Source of the DNA: Mycobacterium pinniadriaticum
Lineage (GTDB): Bacteria; Actinomycetota; Actinomycetes; Mycobacteriales; Mycobacteriaceae
DNA: 64,000 bases
Direction of reading: 5' to 3'
NCBI RefSeq assembly: GCF_026242045.1
Contig: NZ_JAPJDO010000003.1
Location: 284,170 to 348,169, forward strand
The notes beneath the pieces are model-generated. The model was not told the DNA's origin. It ran no database searches and saw only the letters and a program-made list of their open reading frames with translations. Both the position numbers and the translations under genes were made by a program. This document shows, piece by piece, positions 42,994 to 54,851 of the stretch. The first letter of the stretch is position 1, and each line of letters begins with the position of its first letter.

Positions 42994-43170
42994 CTAGCGG
43001 CACCGTCTGTTCAACGCCGAATTTCACCGCGAGCGCCCCAGCGGATTCGAGCGCGGTTCGCCAGGTCCCGTCAGCATGGAACGGCGACGAACCGCGGGAC
43101 CGTTTCGGAGTTTCGCCCGCCGCTGATGTATCGTTCCCTGGCGTCCGTCGGGCGGTTTCCGGCAGACACG

Positions 43171-43244
<74 letters not shown>

Positions 43245-43280
43245 CCGCTTTCGTTAGCGCAATATGGTTGCGCGACGCAG

Positions 43281-43286
43281 TAGTGT
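43281..43286 (+). promoter_or_regulatory. -10 box (TAGTGT), leaderless
   Basis: TAGTGT lies six bases before ATG 43293. Confidence 0.5.
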
Positions 43287-43292
43287 CTCGAC

Positions 43293-44021
43293 ATGAGGCA
43301 GTATTCGGACGCTCAGTTGGTCGAGGCTGTCCAAGCGTCCCGATCGTGGCGGGGTGTTCTGCGTACCCTCGGGCTGGCAGGCACTTCGGCGGCGGCCATG
43401 CGCTCCGTCCGCGCCCAGGCAGACCGGCTCGCACTGGACTACAGCCATTTCACCGGGCAACGGCGGTGGACCGACCAGGACCTGGCCACAGCGATCCAAT
43501 CGGCCACGACGTGGGCTCAGGTCGGGGAGACGCTCGGGCTGGTCGGCGGCTCAAGTATGCCGACGCTCCGTGGCCACGCCCTGCGGCTCGGCCTCGACAC
43601 CGCACACCTGTCGCGCCCTCGGAAGGCGCACGCCTCCGAGCCCGGAATGCGCCCCCAGCTGCGCCATCTCGGTCGAGCGGGCTCCCTGATGGCCGCCGCA
43701 TGGTTCGAGCTCTGTGGCCACCAGGTGTCATGGCCGCTCGAGCCGACTCGCTACGATTTACTTGCCTGGATGGGCGACTCAGCCGCACGCATTCAGGTCA
43801 AGACGACCAAGGTGAAGCAGGGATCGTCTTGGACGGTGTGGATCTCCAACACCGGAAAGGTGCGCTCCACTTACGATCCCGACGAGGTCGACTACTTCTT
43901 CGTGATCGACGGGGACTTCAACTTCTACCTGATCCCCATCGCCGCCGTGGGCGGACTCACCGCGATCCAGCTGTCGGCCTATGCCGACTATCTGCTACCG
44001 CGCGAGCCGCCTACACCATGA
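43293..44021 (+). CDS. PD-(D/E)XK endonuclease-like protein with duplicated N-terminal repeat
   Basis: 242 residues. Two related ~50-residue units: YSDAQLVEAVQASRSWRGVLRTLGL...LALDYSHFTG and WTDQDLATAIQSATTWAQVGETLGL...LGLDTAHLS, each likely a small helical DNA-binding unit. The C-terminal half has YD155LL and IQ168VK170, matching the D...(E/Q)xK core of PD-(D/E)XK nucleases, with Q in place of the usual Glu. Located 48 bases after tRNA-Pro. Nuclease activity is inferred only. Its end overlaps the convergent TauE/SafE gene by 11 bases. Confidence 0.75.
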   Translation: MRQYSDAQLVEAVQASRSWRGVLRTLGLAGTSAAAMRSVRAQADRLALDYSHFTGQRRWTDQDLATAIQSATTWAQVGETLGLVGGSSMPTLRGHALRLGLDTAHLSRPRKAHASEPGMRPQLRHLGRAGSLMAAAWFELCGHQVSWPLEPTRYDLLAWMGDSAARIQVKTTKVKQGSSWTVWISNTGKVRSTYDPDEVDYFFVIDGDFNFYLIPIAAVGGLTAIQLSAYADYLLPREPPTP

Positions 44022-44793
44022 GCAGCCGGTAGAGCCCGATCAGCCCGACCACGACGATCACCGCACGCAGCACGTTCGGTGCGAGTCGCCGGCCATAGTG
44101 CGCACCCAACCACCCGCCGACCAAAGAGCCGGCGGCGATCAGCCCCGCCGCTTCCCAGCTCACCCGATCGAACGCGACCACCGTGTAGCCCACCGCGGCG
44201 ACGATGTTCACCAGCAGCGACAGCAGGTTCTTGGCCGCGTTCATGCGTTGGATGTCCTCGGGCAGCAGCGCCCCCATCACCCCGATCAGCAGGATCCCCT
44301 GCGCCGCGGTGAAGTACCCGCCATAGATCCCGACCGCGAACGTCCCGGCCACCAGCGCCGCCATCCGCCGCGGCGATACATGCGACGCCGATCGCCCCGC
44401 TTGCTCGGCGCGCGCCCGCGCATACGCCTGGATTCGCGGCCCGATCACCACCAGCACCAGGGCACCGACCAGCAGCACCGGAACGATCCGGGTGAAGACC
44501 CTCTCCGGCAGATGCAGCAGGAGAAACGCCCCGATGGCCGCCCCCACCAGTGACGCCGGGATCTGCCAGCGCAGCCGATCCCACTGCCCACCCAGTTCCT
44601 TGCGGTAGCCCCACGTCCCCGACACCCCGCCGGCCACCAGACCGATCGCGTTCGACATCGTCGCCGTCACCGGTGGAAACCCCAACGCCACCAACGTCGG
44701 GAAGGTGATCAAGGTGCCCGAACCGACCAGCGCATTGATCGCACCCGCGCCCATCCCGGCCAGGGCGATCACGATCATGTTCCAGACGGGCAC
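44011..44793 (-). CDS. TauE/SafE-family anion exporter/permease
   Basis: 260 residues with about eight membrane helices. GAGAINALVGSGTLITFPTLVALGFPPVTATMSN and the second-half repeat GIYGGYFTAAQGILLIGVMG...NAAKNLLSLLVN are the duplicated motifs of the family. Members move sulphite, sulphonates or related organic anions. GTG at 44793; an ATG at 44778 is the alternative. Confidence 0.9.
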   Translation of the reverse strand: MPVWNMIVIALAGMGAGAINALVGSGTLITFPTLVALGFPPVTATMSNAIGLVAGGVSGTWGYRKELGGQWDRLRWQIPASLVGAAIGAFLLLHLPERVFTRIVPVLLVGALVLVVIGPRIQAYARARAEQAGRSASHVSPRRMAALVAGTFAVGIYGGYFTAAQGILLIGVMGALLPEDIQRMNAAKNLLSLLVNIVAAVGYTVVAFDRVSWEAAGLIAAGSLVGGWLGAHYGRRLAPNVLRAVIVVVGLIGLYRLLMV

Positions 44794-44907
44794 CCCGGAA
44801 CCCTATCGCCGACCGCCAGCCACCAGCGACACCGGCCACACCGCCCGCCAAACAGGCTCCACGCCAACGTGATACGTCACACACCACCACACCGCGGCCT
44901 CGGCACC

Positions 44908-44913
44908 TAGCCT
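44908..44913 (+). promoter_or_regulatory. -10 box (TAGCCT), leaderless
   Basis: TAGCCT lies seven bases before ATG 44921; no Shine-Dalgarno. Confidence 0.55.
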
Positions 44914-44920
44914 CAACCCT

Positions 44921-45607
44921 ATGAGCGAGATACCGACCACCGACGACGCGCTGGCCGCCCTGTCCATGCCCCTGCTCGACGCGATGATGACCCAACGGGC
45001 CGTCCGCCGCGTGAAACCCGACCCGGTCGATGACGCCATCGTCGTGAAATGCATAGAACTGGCGCTGCGAGCCCCCACCGGATCCAACGGCCAGAACTGG
45101 GAGTTCATCGTCGTCAAGGACCAGCACGTCAAGGATCAGCTGGCCAAGCGCTACCGTCAGCCCTGGTCCATCTACGGTGCCATCGGCCGGCGAACCGCCG
45201 CCAAGGACGAGTCGACGCTCAAGATCCTGAAAGCCGTGGAATGGCAGGTCGAGCACTTCAGTGAGATCCCGGTGCTGGTCATCCCCTGCCTGCGCGGCGG
45301 CATGCGCCTGCCCTACGTTCCAACGCCGTTCGTCGGTGAAACGTCCTACTTCGGCTCGATCTACCCCAGCGTGCAGAATCTGCTGCTCGCCGCCCGGGCG
45401 ATGGGCCTGGGCGCATCGCTGATCACCATGCCGCTGTGGAACGTCACGTCGGCGCGCAGGATCCTGCGCCTACCGCTGTCGGTGACCCCGGTCTGTGTGG
45501 TTCCGCTCGGCTGGCCGCGCGGCCGATACGGGCCGACGACCCGCAAACCCGTCGAAGACGTGGTGCATCTCGACTCCTACGGCAACCGCGCCTGGCTCGG
45601 CACCTGA
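44921..45607 (+). CDS. Nitroreductase-family flavoprotein
   Basis: 228 residues. TQRAVRRVKPDPV at the N-terminus, the FMN-binding APTGSNGQNWEF, and SVQNLLLAARAMGLGASL with LGWPRGRYGPTTRKP towards the C-terminus are the family motifs. FMN- and NAD(P)H-dependent reduction; F420-linked relatives exist in mycobacteria, so the cofactor is not certain. Confidence 0.88.
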   Translation: MSEIPTTDDALAALSMPLLDAMMTQRAVRRVKPDPVDDAIVVKCIELALRAPTGSNGQNWEFIVVKDQHVKDQLAKRYRQPWSIYGAIGRRTAAKDESTLKILKAVEWQVEHFSEIPVLVIPCLRGGMRLPYVPTPFVGETSYFGSIYPSVQNLLLAARAMGLGASLITMPLWNVTSARRILRLPLSVTPVCVVPLGWPRGRYGPTTRKPVEDVVHLDSYGNRAWLGT

Positions 45608-45622
45608 CCCGGCGCGCAGCAG

Positions 45623-45949
45623 TCAGCGACCGCCGTGGCCTCCGCCACCACCGCCGCCGTGCGGAACGGGATGGCCGCCCGGGCCGGCACCGCCATGCGG
45701 GTAGGCGTTAAAGCCCGGCTCGGCCACCTCGGCCTCGGTCAACTGGTCGCTGACGTCGGGGATGATCGCCGGCGCGCAGTTCATCGAGAAACTGTCCTCG
45801 GTGTCGGTTTCCTGGCAGGCCAGCACCCGGGGTTCGGCGCCGGGAAATGCTCCCGAGAACACGGCGACGGCGGGTGCCGCGGCGATCATCAAGCCGGCGG
45901 CCCCATAGATCAGGCGCCGAGTCGGCACCATTGATGCAGCAAACTCCAT
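45623..45949 (-). CDS. Small secreted protein with Gly/His-rich tail
   Basis: 108 residues. Signal peptide to about residue 32 (AGLMIAAAPAVAVFSGA). The mature part contains two Cys (VLACQ and MNCAP) and a TEAEVAEPGFNAYP motif, ending in a GGGGGGGHGGR tail that could bind metal. ATG 45949 is supported by TAGATT seven bases upstream (45957-45962). Function unknown. Confidence 0.7.
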   Translation of the reverse strand: MEFAASMVPTRRLIYGAAGLMIAAAPAVAVFSGAFPGAEPRVLACQETDTEDSFSMNCAPAIIPDVSDQLTEAEVAEPGFNAYPHGGAGPGGHPVPHGGGGGGGHGGR

Positions 45950-45956
45950 ACCTGGC

Positions 45957-45962
45957 AATCTA
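45957..45962 (-). promoter_or_regulatory. -10 box (TAGATT), leaderless
   Basis: On the minus strand TAGATT is followed by seven bases and the ATG at 45949. Confidence 0.55.
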
Positions 45963-46000
45963 CTGGGCGGCAGCCGTGAAAACGCTTCAAACCCGCCGAT

Positions 46001-47407
46001 TCAGCGCGGCTTGGCCTTGCGCTTCTCCCGCATCCGCACGTTGATCCGGATCGGGCTGCCCTCGAAACCGAAGGTCTCCCGCAGCCGGCGCTCCAGGAAC
46101 CGCCGATAGCCCGCTTCCAGGAAACCGCTGGTGAAAAGCACAAACGTCGGCGGACGCGCGGTGGCCTGGGTGGCGAACAGGATGCGGGGCTGCTTACCAC
46201 CGCGCACCGGCGGCGGAGTGGCGGCCACGACTTCCTTGATCCAGGTGTTGAGCTGGCCGGTCGAGATCCGGGCATCCCACGACGCCAGGGCGGTCTCCAT
46301 CGCCGGCACCAGCTTCTGCACCGCCCGGCCGCTCTTGGCCGAGATGTTCACCCGCGGAGCCCACTGCAGCTGAGCCAGCTCACGGTCGATTTCCCGGTCC
46401 AGCAGGTAGCGCCGGTCCTCGTCGACGAGGTCCCATTTGTTGAACGCCAGCACCAGCGCCCGGCCCGCGTCGATCACCATCGAGAGCACCCGCTGGTCCT
46501 GCTCGGTCAGCGGCTGCGATGCGTCGATCAACACGATCACCACCTCGGCGGCGTCGATCGCGCTGTGCGTGCGCACCGAGGCGTAGAACTCGTGTCCGCT
46601 GGCCTGCCCGACCCGTCGGCGCAATCCGGCAGTGTCGACGAAACGCCAAGTCTTGCCGCCCAATTCGATCAAGGAGTCCACCGGGTCGACGGTGGTTCCG
46701 GCGACGTCGTGTACCACCGAACGTTCGGCACCGGCCAATCTGTTCAGCAGCGAGCTCTTCCCGACGTTGGGCTTACCCACTAACGCCACCCGGCGCGGCC
46801 CCCCGGTCGCCGGGGCGACCTCCGAGGCCTTGGGCAGCGCGGCCATCAGGCCATCGAGAAGGTCGGCCACCCCGCGGCCATGCATCGCGCTGATCGGATG
46901 GGGCTCCCCCAGCCCCAACGACCACAGCGCCGCCGCGTCGGCCTCGCCTTTCTCGTTGTCAACCTTGTTGGCCGCCAAGAACACCGGCTTACCCGACCGC
47001 CGCAGAATCCGCGCCGCCGCTTCGTCGCCCGCGGTGGCGCCGACGGTGGCATCCACCACCAGGATCACCGCGTCGGCGGTCTGCATCGCCACCGAGGCCT
47101 GTTCGGCCACCAGCTGCTGCAGGCCCTTGGCATCGGGCTCCCACCCGCCGGTGTCCTGCACGACGAACCGACGCCCGATCCAGGATGCGTCGTAGGACAC
47201 CCGGTCGCGGGTCACGCCCGGCAGGTCCTGCACGACCGCTTCACGCCGGCCGAGGATCCGGTTGACCAGCGTCGACTTGCCGACATTGGGCCGCCCGACG
47301 ATCGCCACCACCGGCGGCGGCGCGAACGCCTCGTCGTCCTCGGCGGCGAAGCCCTCCTCGGAAAGCTCCCAGTCGCTCTCGTCGGACCAGGTGCCGTCCT
47401 CGCTCAT
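46001..47407 (-). CDS. der: Ribosome-assembly GTPase Der (EngA)
   Basis: 468 residues with two tandem GTPase domains: [14 protein letters not shown] near residue 37 and [14 protein letters not shown] near 212, each with DTGGW/DTAGL and NKVD/NKWD motifs, followed by the KH-like domain. Acts in maturation of the 50S subunit. The ~25-residue acidic N-terminus before the first G domain is actinobacterial. ATG overlaps the cmk stop. Last gene of the minus-strand block seen here. Confidence 0.97.
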   Translation of the reverse strand: MSEDGTWSDESDWELSEEGFAAEDDEAFAPPPVVAIVGRPNVGKSTLVNRILGRREAVVQDLPGVTRDRVSYDASWIGRRFVVQDTGGWEPDAKGLQQLVAEQASVAMQTADAVILVVDATVGATAGDEAAARILRRSGKPVFLAANKVDNEKGEADAAALWSLGLGEPHPISAMHGRGVADLLDGLMAALPKASEVAPATGGPRRVALVGKPNVGKSSLLNRLAGAERSVVHDVAGTTVDPVDSLIELGGKTWRFVDTAGLRRRVGQASGHEFYASVRTHSAIDAAEVVIVLIDASQPLTEQDQRVLSMVIDAGRALVLAFNKWDLVDEDRRYLLDREIDRELAQLQWAPRVNISAKSGRAVQKLVPAMETALASWDARISTGQLNTWIKEVVAATPPPVRGGKQPRILFATQATARPPTFVLFTSGFLEAGYRRFLERRLRETFGFEGSPIRINVRMREKRKAKPR

Positions 47408-48084
47408 CGCACCGCCCCGCTTCGCTGCTGCACCAGCTGCAGCAGGTGGTCCACCACTTGTGCCTCGGATATGTCTCCGGTGTCCACGATCAGCGCATCC
47501 TCGGCCGGGCGCAGCGGCGACACCGCCCGAGTCGAGTCGAGGTGATCCCGGCGACGAACATCGGCAAGCACGGTCTCGTAGTCGTCGGCCAGTCCGGCCG
47601 CGACGTTCTGGTCGTTGCGCCGCCGCGCGCGAGTCTCGGCCGAGGCGGTGAGGAAGATCTTCACATCGGCATCGGGTAGCACGACGGTGCCGATGTCGCG
47701 ACCCTCGACGACAACATTGTCGGGCCCGGAAGCCAGTTCCCGCTGCAGTGCCACCAGCCGGGTGCGCACCTGCGGAACCGCCGACACCGCCGACACCGCG
47801 CGCGTGACCTCGTCACCGCGAATCTCGACCGAAACATCTTCGCCGCCAAGGTAGGCCCGATCGACCTCCGGGTCGTAACCCACCGACAGCGGCACGTCGG
47901 AGGCCGCCGCGATCGCCTCGGGATCATCCAGGTCCACCTGGGCGCGCAGCATCGACAGCGTCGCGATCCGGTACATCGCCCCGGTGTCGAGGTAGTGCGC
48001 GCCCAGCGCGCGCGCCAAGGCCCGCGACACCGAGGACTTTCCGGTTCCGGCCGGACCGTCGACCGCCACCACGAGACCACTCAC
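47404..48084 (-). CDS. cmk: Cytidylate kinase
   Basis: 226 residues. P-loop [33 protein letters not shown] and ARRRNDQN lid motifs. Phosphorylates CMP/dCMP. GTG overlaps the rluB-like stop and its own stop overlaps der. Confidence 0.97.
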   Translation of the reverse strand: MSGLVVAVDGPAGTGKSSVSRALARALGAHYLDTGAMYRIATLSMLRAQVDLDDPEAIAAASDVPLSVGYDPEVDRAYLGGEDVSVEIRGDEVTRAVSAVSAVPQVRTRLVALQRELASGPDNVVVEGRDIGTVVLPDADVKIFLTASAETRARRRNDQNVAAGLADDYETVLADVRRRDHLDSTRAVSPLRPAEDALIVDTGDISEAQVVDHLLQLVQQRSGAVR

Positions 48085-48824
48085 AGCCCTACCGCCTTGT
48101 ACAAATCGCCGACTTCCTTGCGGCTCAGCGCACGAATGCTGCCCGGCCGCTGCTCACCGAGGGCCACCTCGCCGATGTTGGTGCGCACCAGCGCCTCCAC
48201 CGGGAAGCCCGCCGCCGCCAGCAGCCGACGGACGATCCGCTTGCGGCCCTCGTGCAGGGTCACCCGCACCAACGTCTTCCCCGGCACCGCGTCGACCACC
48301 GCGAAGTCGTCGACCGCGGCCGGGCCGTCGTCCAGCTCGATACCCGTCCGCAGGGTTTTACCCAAACCCTTTGGCACCGAACCGGTTACCGTCGCCAAAT
48401 ACGTCTTGGGCACCTCGAACGACGGATGCATCAGCCGGTGCGCCAGCTCACCGTCGTTGGTCAGCAGCAGCAAACCCTCGGTGTCGGCGTCCAGGCGCCC
48501 GACGTGAAAGAGGTTCTTGTTGCCGCGCACCCGGTGTTCCACCAGGTCGCCGATGCACGGCCGGCCGCGGTCATCCGACATCGTCGAGTGCATACCCCTG
48601 GGTTTGTTGATCGCCAGGTACATCATCGTGTCGTCGAGCACGATCCGCGTTCCGTCGACGCGGATATCGGCGCGGGCCGGGTCCACCCGGGTGCCCAACT
48701 CGGTGACGATCTGCCCGTCCACCTCCACCCGGCCGTCGACGATCATCCGCTCGGCGACCCGCCGCGAGGCGACTCCGGCCTGCGACAACACCTTCTGCAG
48801 CCGCACCCCTTCTGGCTCAGGCAT
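48081..48824 (-). CDS. Pseudouridine synthase, RluB/RsuA family
   Basis: 247 residues. S4 RNA-binding domain (about 8-60: [20 protein letters not shown]) and the catalytic domain with [16 protein letters not shown] (catalytic Asp near 107) and [10 protein letters not shown]. Modifies 23S (RluB-like) or 16S rRNA; the position after scpB favours RluB. ATG 48824 has a start eight bases inside scpB; 48836 is the alternative. Confidence 0.93.
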   Translation of the reverse strand: MPEPEGVRLQKVLSQAGVASRRVAERMIVDGRVEVDGQIVTELGTRVDPARADIRVDGTRIVLDDTMMYLAINKPRGMHSTMSDDRGRPCIGDLVEHRVRGNKNLFHVGRLDADTEGLLLLTNDGELAHRLMHPSFEVPKTYLATVTGSVPKGLGKTLRTGIELDDGPAAVDDFAVVDAVPGKTLVRVTLHEGRKRIVRRLLAAAGFPVEALVRTNIGEVALGEQRPGSIRALSRKEVGDLYKAVGL

Positions 48825-49524
48825 CGGTGTCCACATCGAAGGAGACGTTCGGATCAGCGGCGCCGCCCCCGGACAGCTTGGCGAAACGTGGCTCGGTGTC
48901 CAGGTTTTCGCTCAATTCATCGATCACGTCGACATCGGGCAGCAACGGCGCGATATCGGGCAGGTCGGTCAGTGACGACAGCCCAAGCCGTTCCAGGAAC
49001 AACTCGGTGGTGGCGAAGGTGGTCGCACCGGTGTCCTCGTCGGTGCCCGCCTCGGTGATCAGCCCGCGCGCCACCAACGTCCGGATCACCGCATCGACGT
49101 TGACGCCGCGCACCGCACTGACCCGCGCACGGGTCACCGGCTGGCGGTAGGCCACGACGGCCAAGGTCTCCAATGCCGCGCGCGTCAGCTTCGAGCGTGA
49201 CCCGTCCAGCAGCAGCCGTTCCACATACGGCGCGAACCGGGCCCTGGTGTACATCCGCCAGCCGCCGCCCGCCTCGCGCAGCTCGATACCGCTGTCCCGG
49301 GCGGCCAACTCGGCGGCCATCACCTCGAGCTTGGCGGTGATGCGATACACCGGCTGATCGGTCACCGATGCCAGCGCCTCGGCGTTGACCGGGGTGTCCA
49401 CCACCAGCAGTAACGCCTCCAGCACCCGGGCCAGTTCGTCGTCGTCCAGGTCGGCGTGGGCGACGTCGAGATCCAGGTCGGCCCCAAGATCCAAGTCGGG
49501 TACTTCGCCTGCGTCGTCGGTCAT
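48817..49524 (-). CDS. scpB: Segregation and condensation protein B
   Basis: 235 residues. Tandem winged helices: LARVLEALLLVVDTPVNAEAL, SRSKLTRAALETLAVVAYRQPVTRARV and VIRTLVARGLITEAG. The first ~30 residues are Asp-rich. Forms the condensin complex with SMC and ScpA. ATG overlaps the scpA stop; an upstream extension is not family-like. Confidence 0.95.
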   Translation of the reverse strand: MTDDAGEVPDLDLGADLDLDVAHADLDDDELARVLEALLLVVDTPVNAEALASVTDQPVYRITAKLEVMAAELAARDSGIELREAGGGWRMYTRARFAPYVERLLLDGSRSKLTRAALETLAVVAYRQPVTRARVSAVRGVNVDAVIRTLVARGLITEAGTDEDTGATTFATTELFLERLGLSSLTDLPDIAPLLPDVDVIDELSENLDTEPRFAKLSGGGAADPNVSFDVDTDA

Positions 49525-50342
49525 GGTTGATTCTGTTCTTCTTCCCACTCGGATCTGACCAGCTCTTCGTTTACCTGCCGGTCCCCGGTCCATGAAACCT
49601 GGAGCACACCAAGTGGTTCTGACTGCTCGAATGCTACCGTCCTGGCCCGATACAGTTCGAGCAGCGCCAGGAAGCGCCCGACGATCTGGATCGGTGCATC
49701 GCAGTCGGCCACCAGCTCCTTGAACGACGCCCACTGCCCCACCCCGCGCGCCGAGAGGAACTCCAGCAGCCGCTCGGCCTGCTCGGGCACCGACACCTGC
49801 GGTGCGTGCAGATGTTCGGTGGCGACGGTCGGCACCGGTCGCGGGGTGAATGCCGCGGCCGCGATCTCGGCGAAGCTGACCGCGTCGACGCCCAGCATCA
49901 CCTCGGGAAGCAGGTCGGCGAAGCGTTCCTCGAGCGCCACCGCACGCGGGTAGCTCCGGAGTGCGGCGGCTTCCAGCTCGGCGAACATCTCGGCGACGTG
50001 CTTGAACGCGCGGTACTGCAGCAGCCGCGCGAACAACAGGTCACGCACCTCCAGCAGCGCCAGGTCCTCCTCGTCGTGCACCTCACCGGAGGGCAGCAGC
50101 CGGGCGGCCTTGAGGTCGAGCAACGTGGCGGCGATCACCAAAAACGTGGTGGTCTCGTCGAGCTCCAGTTCGGGCCCGATCGCGCGGGTGTAGGCGATGA
50201 ACTCGTCGGTCACCTGATGCAGTGCGACCTCGGTCACATCGAGGCGGTGGGCGAAGATCAGCTGCAGCAGCAGATCGAACGGACCCTCGAAGTTGGTCAG
50301 CGTGACACGGAAGCCCTTTTCGGGCGCCGGTGGTTCGGTCAC
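49521..50342 (-). CDS. scpA: Segregation and condensation protein A (kleisin)
   Basis: 273 residues. FEGPFDLLLQLI near the N-terminus (SMC head contact), ATLLDLKAARLLP, and a C-terminal winged helix. Bridges SMC heads in the condensin. GTG overlaps the parA-like stop (GTGA). Confidence 0.95.
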   Translation of the reverse strand: MTEPPAPEKGFRVTLTNFEGPFDLLLQLIFAHRLDVTEVALHQVTDEFIAYTRAIGPELELDETTTFLVIAATLLDLKAARLLPSGEVHDEEDLALLEVRDLLFARLLQYRAFKHVAEMFAELEAAALRSYPRAVALEERFADLLPEVMLGVDAVSFAEIAAAAFTPRPVPTVATEHLHAPQVSVPEQAERLLEFLSARGVGQWASFKELVADCDAPIQIVGRFLALLELYRARTVAFEQSEPLGVLQVSWTGDRQVNEELVRSEWEEEQNQP

Positions 50343-51202
50343 TTGCCGAAGCGGTCGATGACCTCACGGGCCAGCGATCGATATGCCTGTGCGCCAGCGG
50401 ATTTCGGTGCCCATGTGGTGATGGGCTCGCCGGCGACACTGGTCTCGGGGAAGCGCACGGTGCGGCTGATCACGGTGTCGAAAACCAGGTCGCCGAAGCG
50501 TTCCAGGACACGCGCCATCACTTCGCGGGCATTGACCGTGCGATTGTCGAATCGGGTGATCAGAATCCCGCTGATCGACAGCCGCGGGTTGAGCCGCTCG
50601 CGCACCTTGTCGACGGTGTCGGTGAGCAACGCCAGCCCGCGCAGCGAGAAATACTCGCATTCGGTCGGGATGACCACCCCGTCGGAGCAGGCCAGCGCGT
50701 TGACGGTGAGCAGGCCCAGCGACGGCTGGCAGTCGATCAACACGTAGTCGTAGCGGTCCAGCACAGGGTGCAGCGCACGAGCCAGGGTCTGCTCGCGGCC
50801 GACCTCGTTGACCAGCTGGATCTCGGCGGCCGACAGGTCGATGTTGCTGGGCACCAGGTCGAGGTTCTTGACCCGGGTGTTGATCAGCACGTCGTCGATA
50901 CTCACCCGCGGCTCGACCATGAGGTTGTGCACGGTGTTGGCCAGCTCGTAGTGCGGCACGCCGAGCCCCGCCGACAGGGCGCCCTGCGGGTCGAGGTCGA
51001 CCAGCAGCACCCGGCGACCGTACTCGGCCAGCGCTGCACCCAGGTTGATCGTGGACGTGGTCTTGCCCACCCCGCCCTTCTGGTTACACATCGAAATGAC
51101 CTTGGCCGGCCCGTGCGACATCAGCGGCTGTGGTTCGGGAATGTGTCGGGGCGGGCGGCCGGTGAGACCGATGGGGGCGTCGTCGTCTGCCTCGTCGGTC
51201 AC
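50339..51202 (-). CDS. ParA/Soj-family chromosome-partition ATPase
   Basis: 287 residues. Deviant Walker A KGGVGKTT near residue 42, DLDPQGAL, and IDCQPSLGLLTVNAL. No ParB gene follows; it is fused by overlap to scpA-scpB, so this is the second ParA-like protein conserved in mycobacteria rather than the origin-proximal ParA. Dimerises on DNA in the ATP state. Confidence 0.93.
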   Translation of the reverse strand: MTDEADDDAPIGLTGRPPRHIPEPQPLMSHGPAKVISMCNQKGGVGKTTSTINLGAALAEYGRRVLLVDLDPQGALSAGLGVPHYELANTVHNLMVEPRVSIDDVLINTRVKNLDLVPSNIDLSAAEIQLVNEVGREQTLARALHPVLDRYDYVLIDCQPSLGLLTVNALACSDGVVIPTECEYFSLRGLALLTDTVDKVRERLNPRLSISGILITRFDNRTVNAREVMARVLERFGDLVFDTVISRTVRFPETSVAGEPITTWAPKSAGAQAYRSLAREVIDRFGK

Positions 51203-51296
51203 GCCGTGCCCCCCGTCATCAGGCGATTCGGCGGCGTGGCGGACATCCGCGAAAGTCTAACGGTGTGTCGCCCCTGCGAATGGCAGACCCGCGACA

Positions 51297-52300
51297 TCAT
51301 GCGCGCGGATGTGCGCCGGCCCAGACTTCGCGCAGGGCATGCACCGTGACCAGGGTGTAGATCTGCGTAGTGGTGACCGAGGCGTGTCCGAGCAGCTCCT
51401 GGACCACCCGGACGTCGGCTCCACCGTCCAGAAGGTGGGTGGCGAAGGAGTGCCGCAGGGTGTGCGGAGACACCGCCGCGGAGATACCGGCCCGCTCTGC
51501 GGCGTCCTGCAGCACCTGCCAGGCGCTCTGCCGTGACAGCCGGCCGCCGCGGGAATTGAGGAAGATGGCCGGCGCGCCGCGGCCTCGGCGCGCCAACTCC
51601 GGACGGCCACGTACCAGGTAGGCGTCCAGTGCGGCGATCGCCGGCCGACCGACGGGCACCAGCCGCTGCTTGCCGCCCTTGCCGCGCAGCAGCACCGACC
51701 GGGCCTCGGTGTCGATATCGTCGACGTCCAGCCCGACCGCCTCGGAGATCCGCGCGCCGGTCGAATACAGCAGCTCCAGCAGGGCACGATTGCGCAGCGT
51801 CAGCGGCCCGTCCGACGGGCTGTCTCCGCCGGCACCCTCGATCAGAGCCAGCACCTCGTCGAGGGTCAGGCTCTTGGGCAGCCGACGGCTCGGGGTGGGC
51901 GGCTTGACCGCCCTGGCGACGTCGACGCCGATGATCCCTTCGGCGGCGGCGAACCGGTGAAATCCGCGCACCGCGATCAGGGCGCGCGCCGCCGACACCG
52001 CCGACAGCGGAACCGCGCCGGCGTCGGGATCGCCGCGGCGCAGCGCCACCAGGAAGTCACTGACGTCGTTCTCGGTCACGTTGGTCAGATCGTCGATGCC
52101 GCGCAGGGTGAGGTGCTCGACGTAGCGGCGCAGGTCGCGCCGGTAGGAGCTGATGGTGTTGGCCGCCACGCCGCGCTCGATGGTGAGGTGGTCGAGGTAG
52201 CCCTGCAGCTGGCCGTCCAGCACCGATCGGAGGGCAGGAGCGGAGCGACCCGGGATATCTGCTCGCAGGGCAGGCCCCGGGACATTGGCCGAGAACGTGG

Positions 52301-52304
<4 letters not shown>
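51297..52304 (-). CDS. xerD: Tyrosine recombinase XerD
   Basis: 335 residues. SAM-like N-terminal domain ([26 protein letters not shown]); catalytic residues in STGARISE (Arg), [12 protein letters not shown] (His, Arg), [12 protein letters not shown] (His, Tyr). Resolves chromosome dimers at dif with XerC. About 20 residues longer than E. coli XerD at the N-terminus. ATGA overlap with the NUDIX gene. Confidence 0.95.
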
Positions 52305-54722
<2,418 letters not shown>

Positions 54723-54800
54723 CTAGCTGGGGCCTGCCGACCCACGGAATCTCACCCTAACACCGACCCCGACAAGGTGGCGCTAACACGCCCGTGGGCT

Positions 54801-54851
54801 GAGTTACCTCTGAGTTACTCCCCGGCCGAGTTACTCCCCGGCCGGGTTACT
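54801..54851. repeat. 16-bp tandem repeat at mctB 3' end
   Basis: GAGTTACTCCCCGGCC occurs twice in tandem (54812-54827, 54828-54843), flanked by partial copies (GAGTTACCTCT at 54801-54811, GGGTTACTGAGG at 54844). The mctB stop codon lies in the last partial unit. On the minus strand this gives four GTAAC words. Confidence 0.8.

Noticed and set aside
42994..43170. Minus-strand segment with GTWRTALESAGALAVKFG-like sequence before tRNA-Pro
   Set aside because: It might be a fragment of another decayed gene, but it is too short to assign to a family.
49806..50747. 313-codon plus-strand frame opposite scpA/parA
   Set aside because: Shadow of two well-supported minus-strand genes.
54801..54851. 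Tandem repeat considered as a CRISPR remnant
   Set aside because: Units are directly adjacent without spacers and no cas genes are present.
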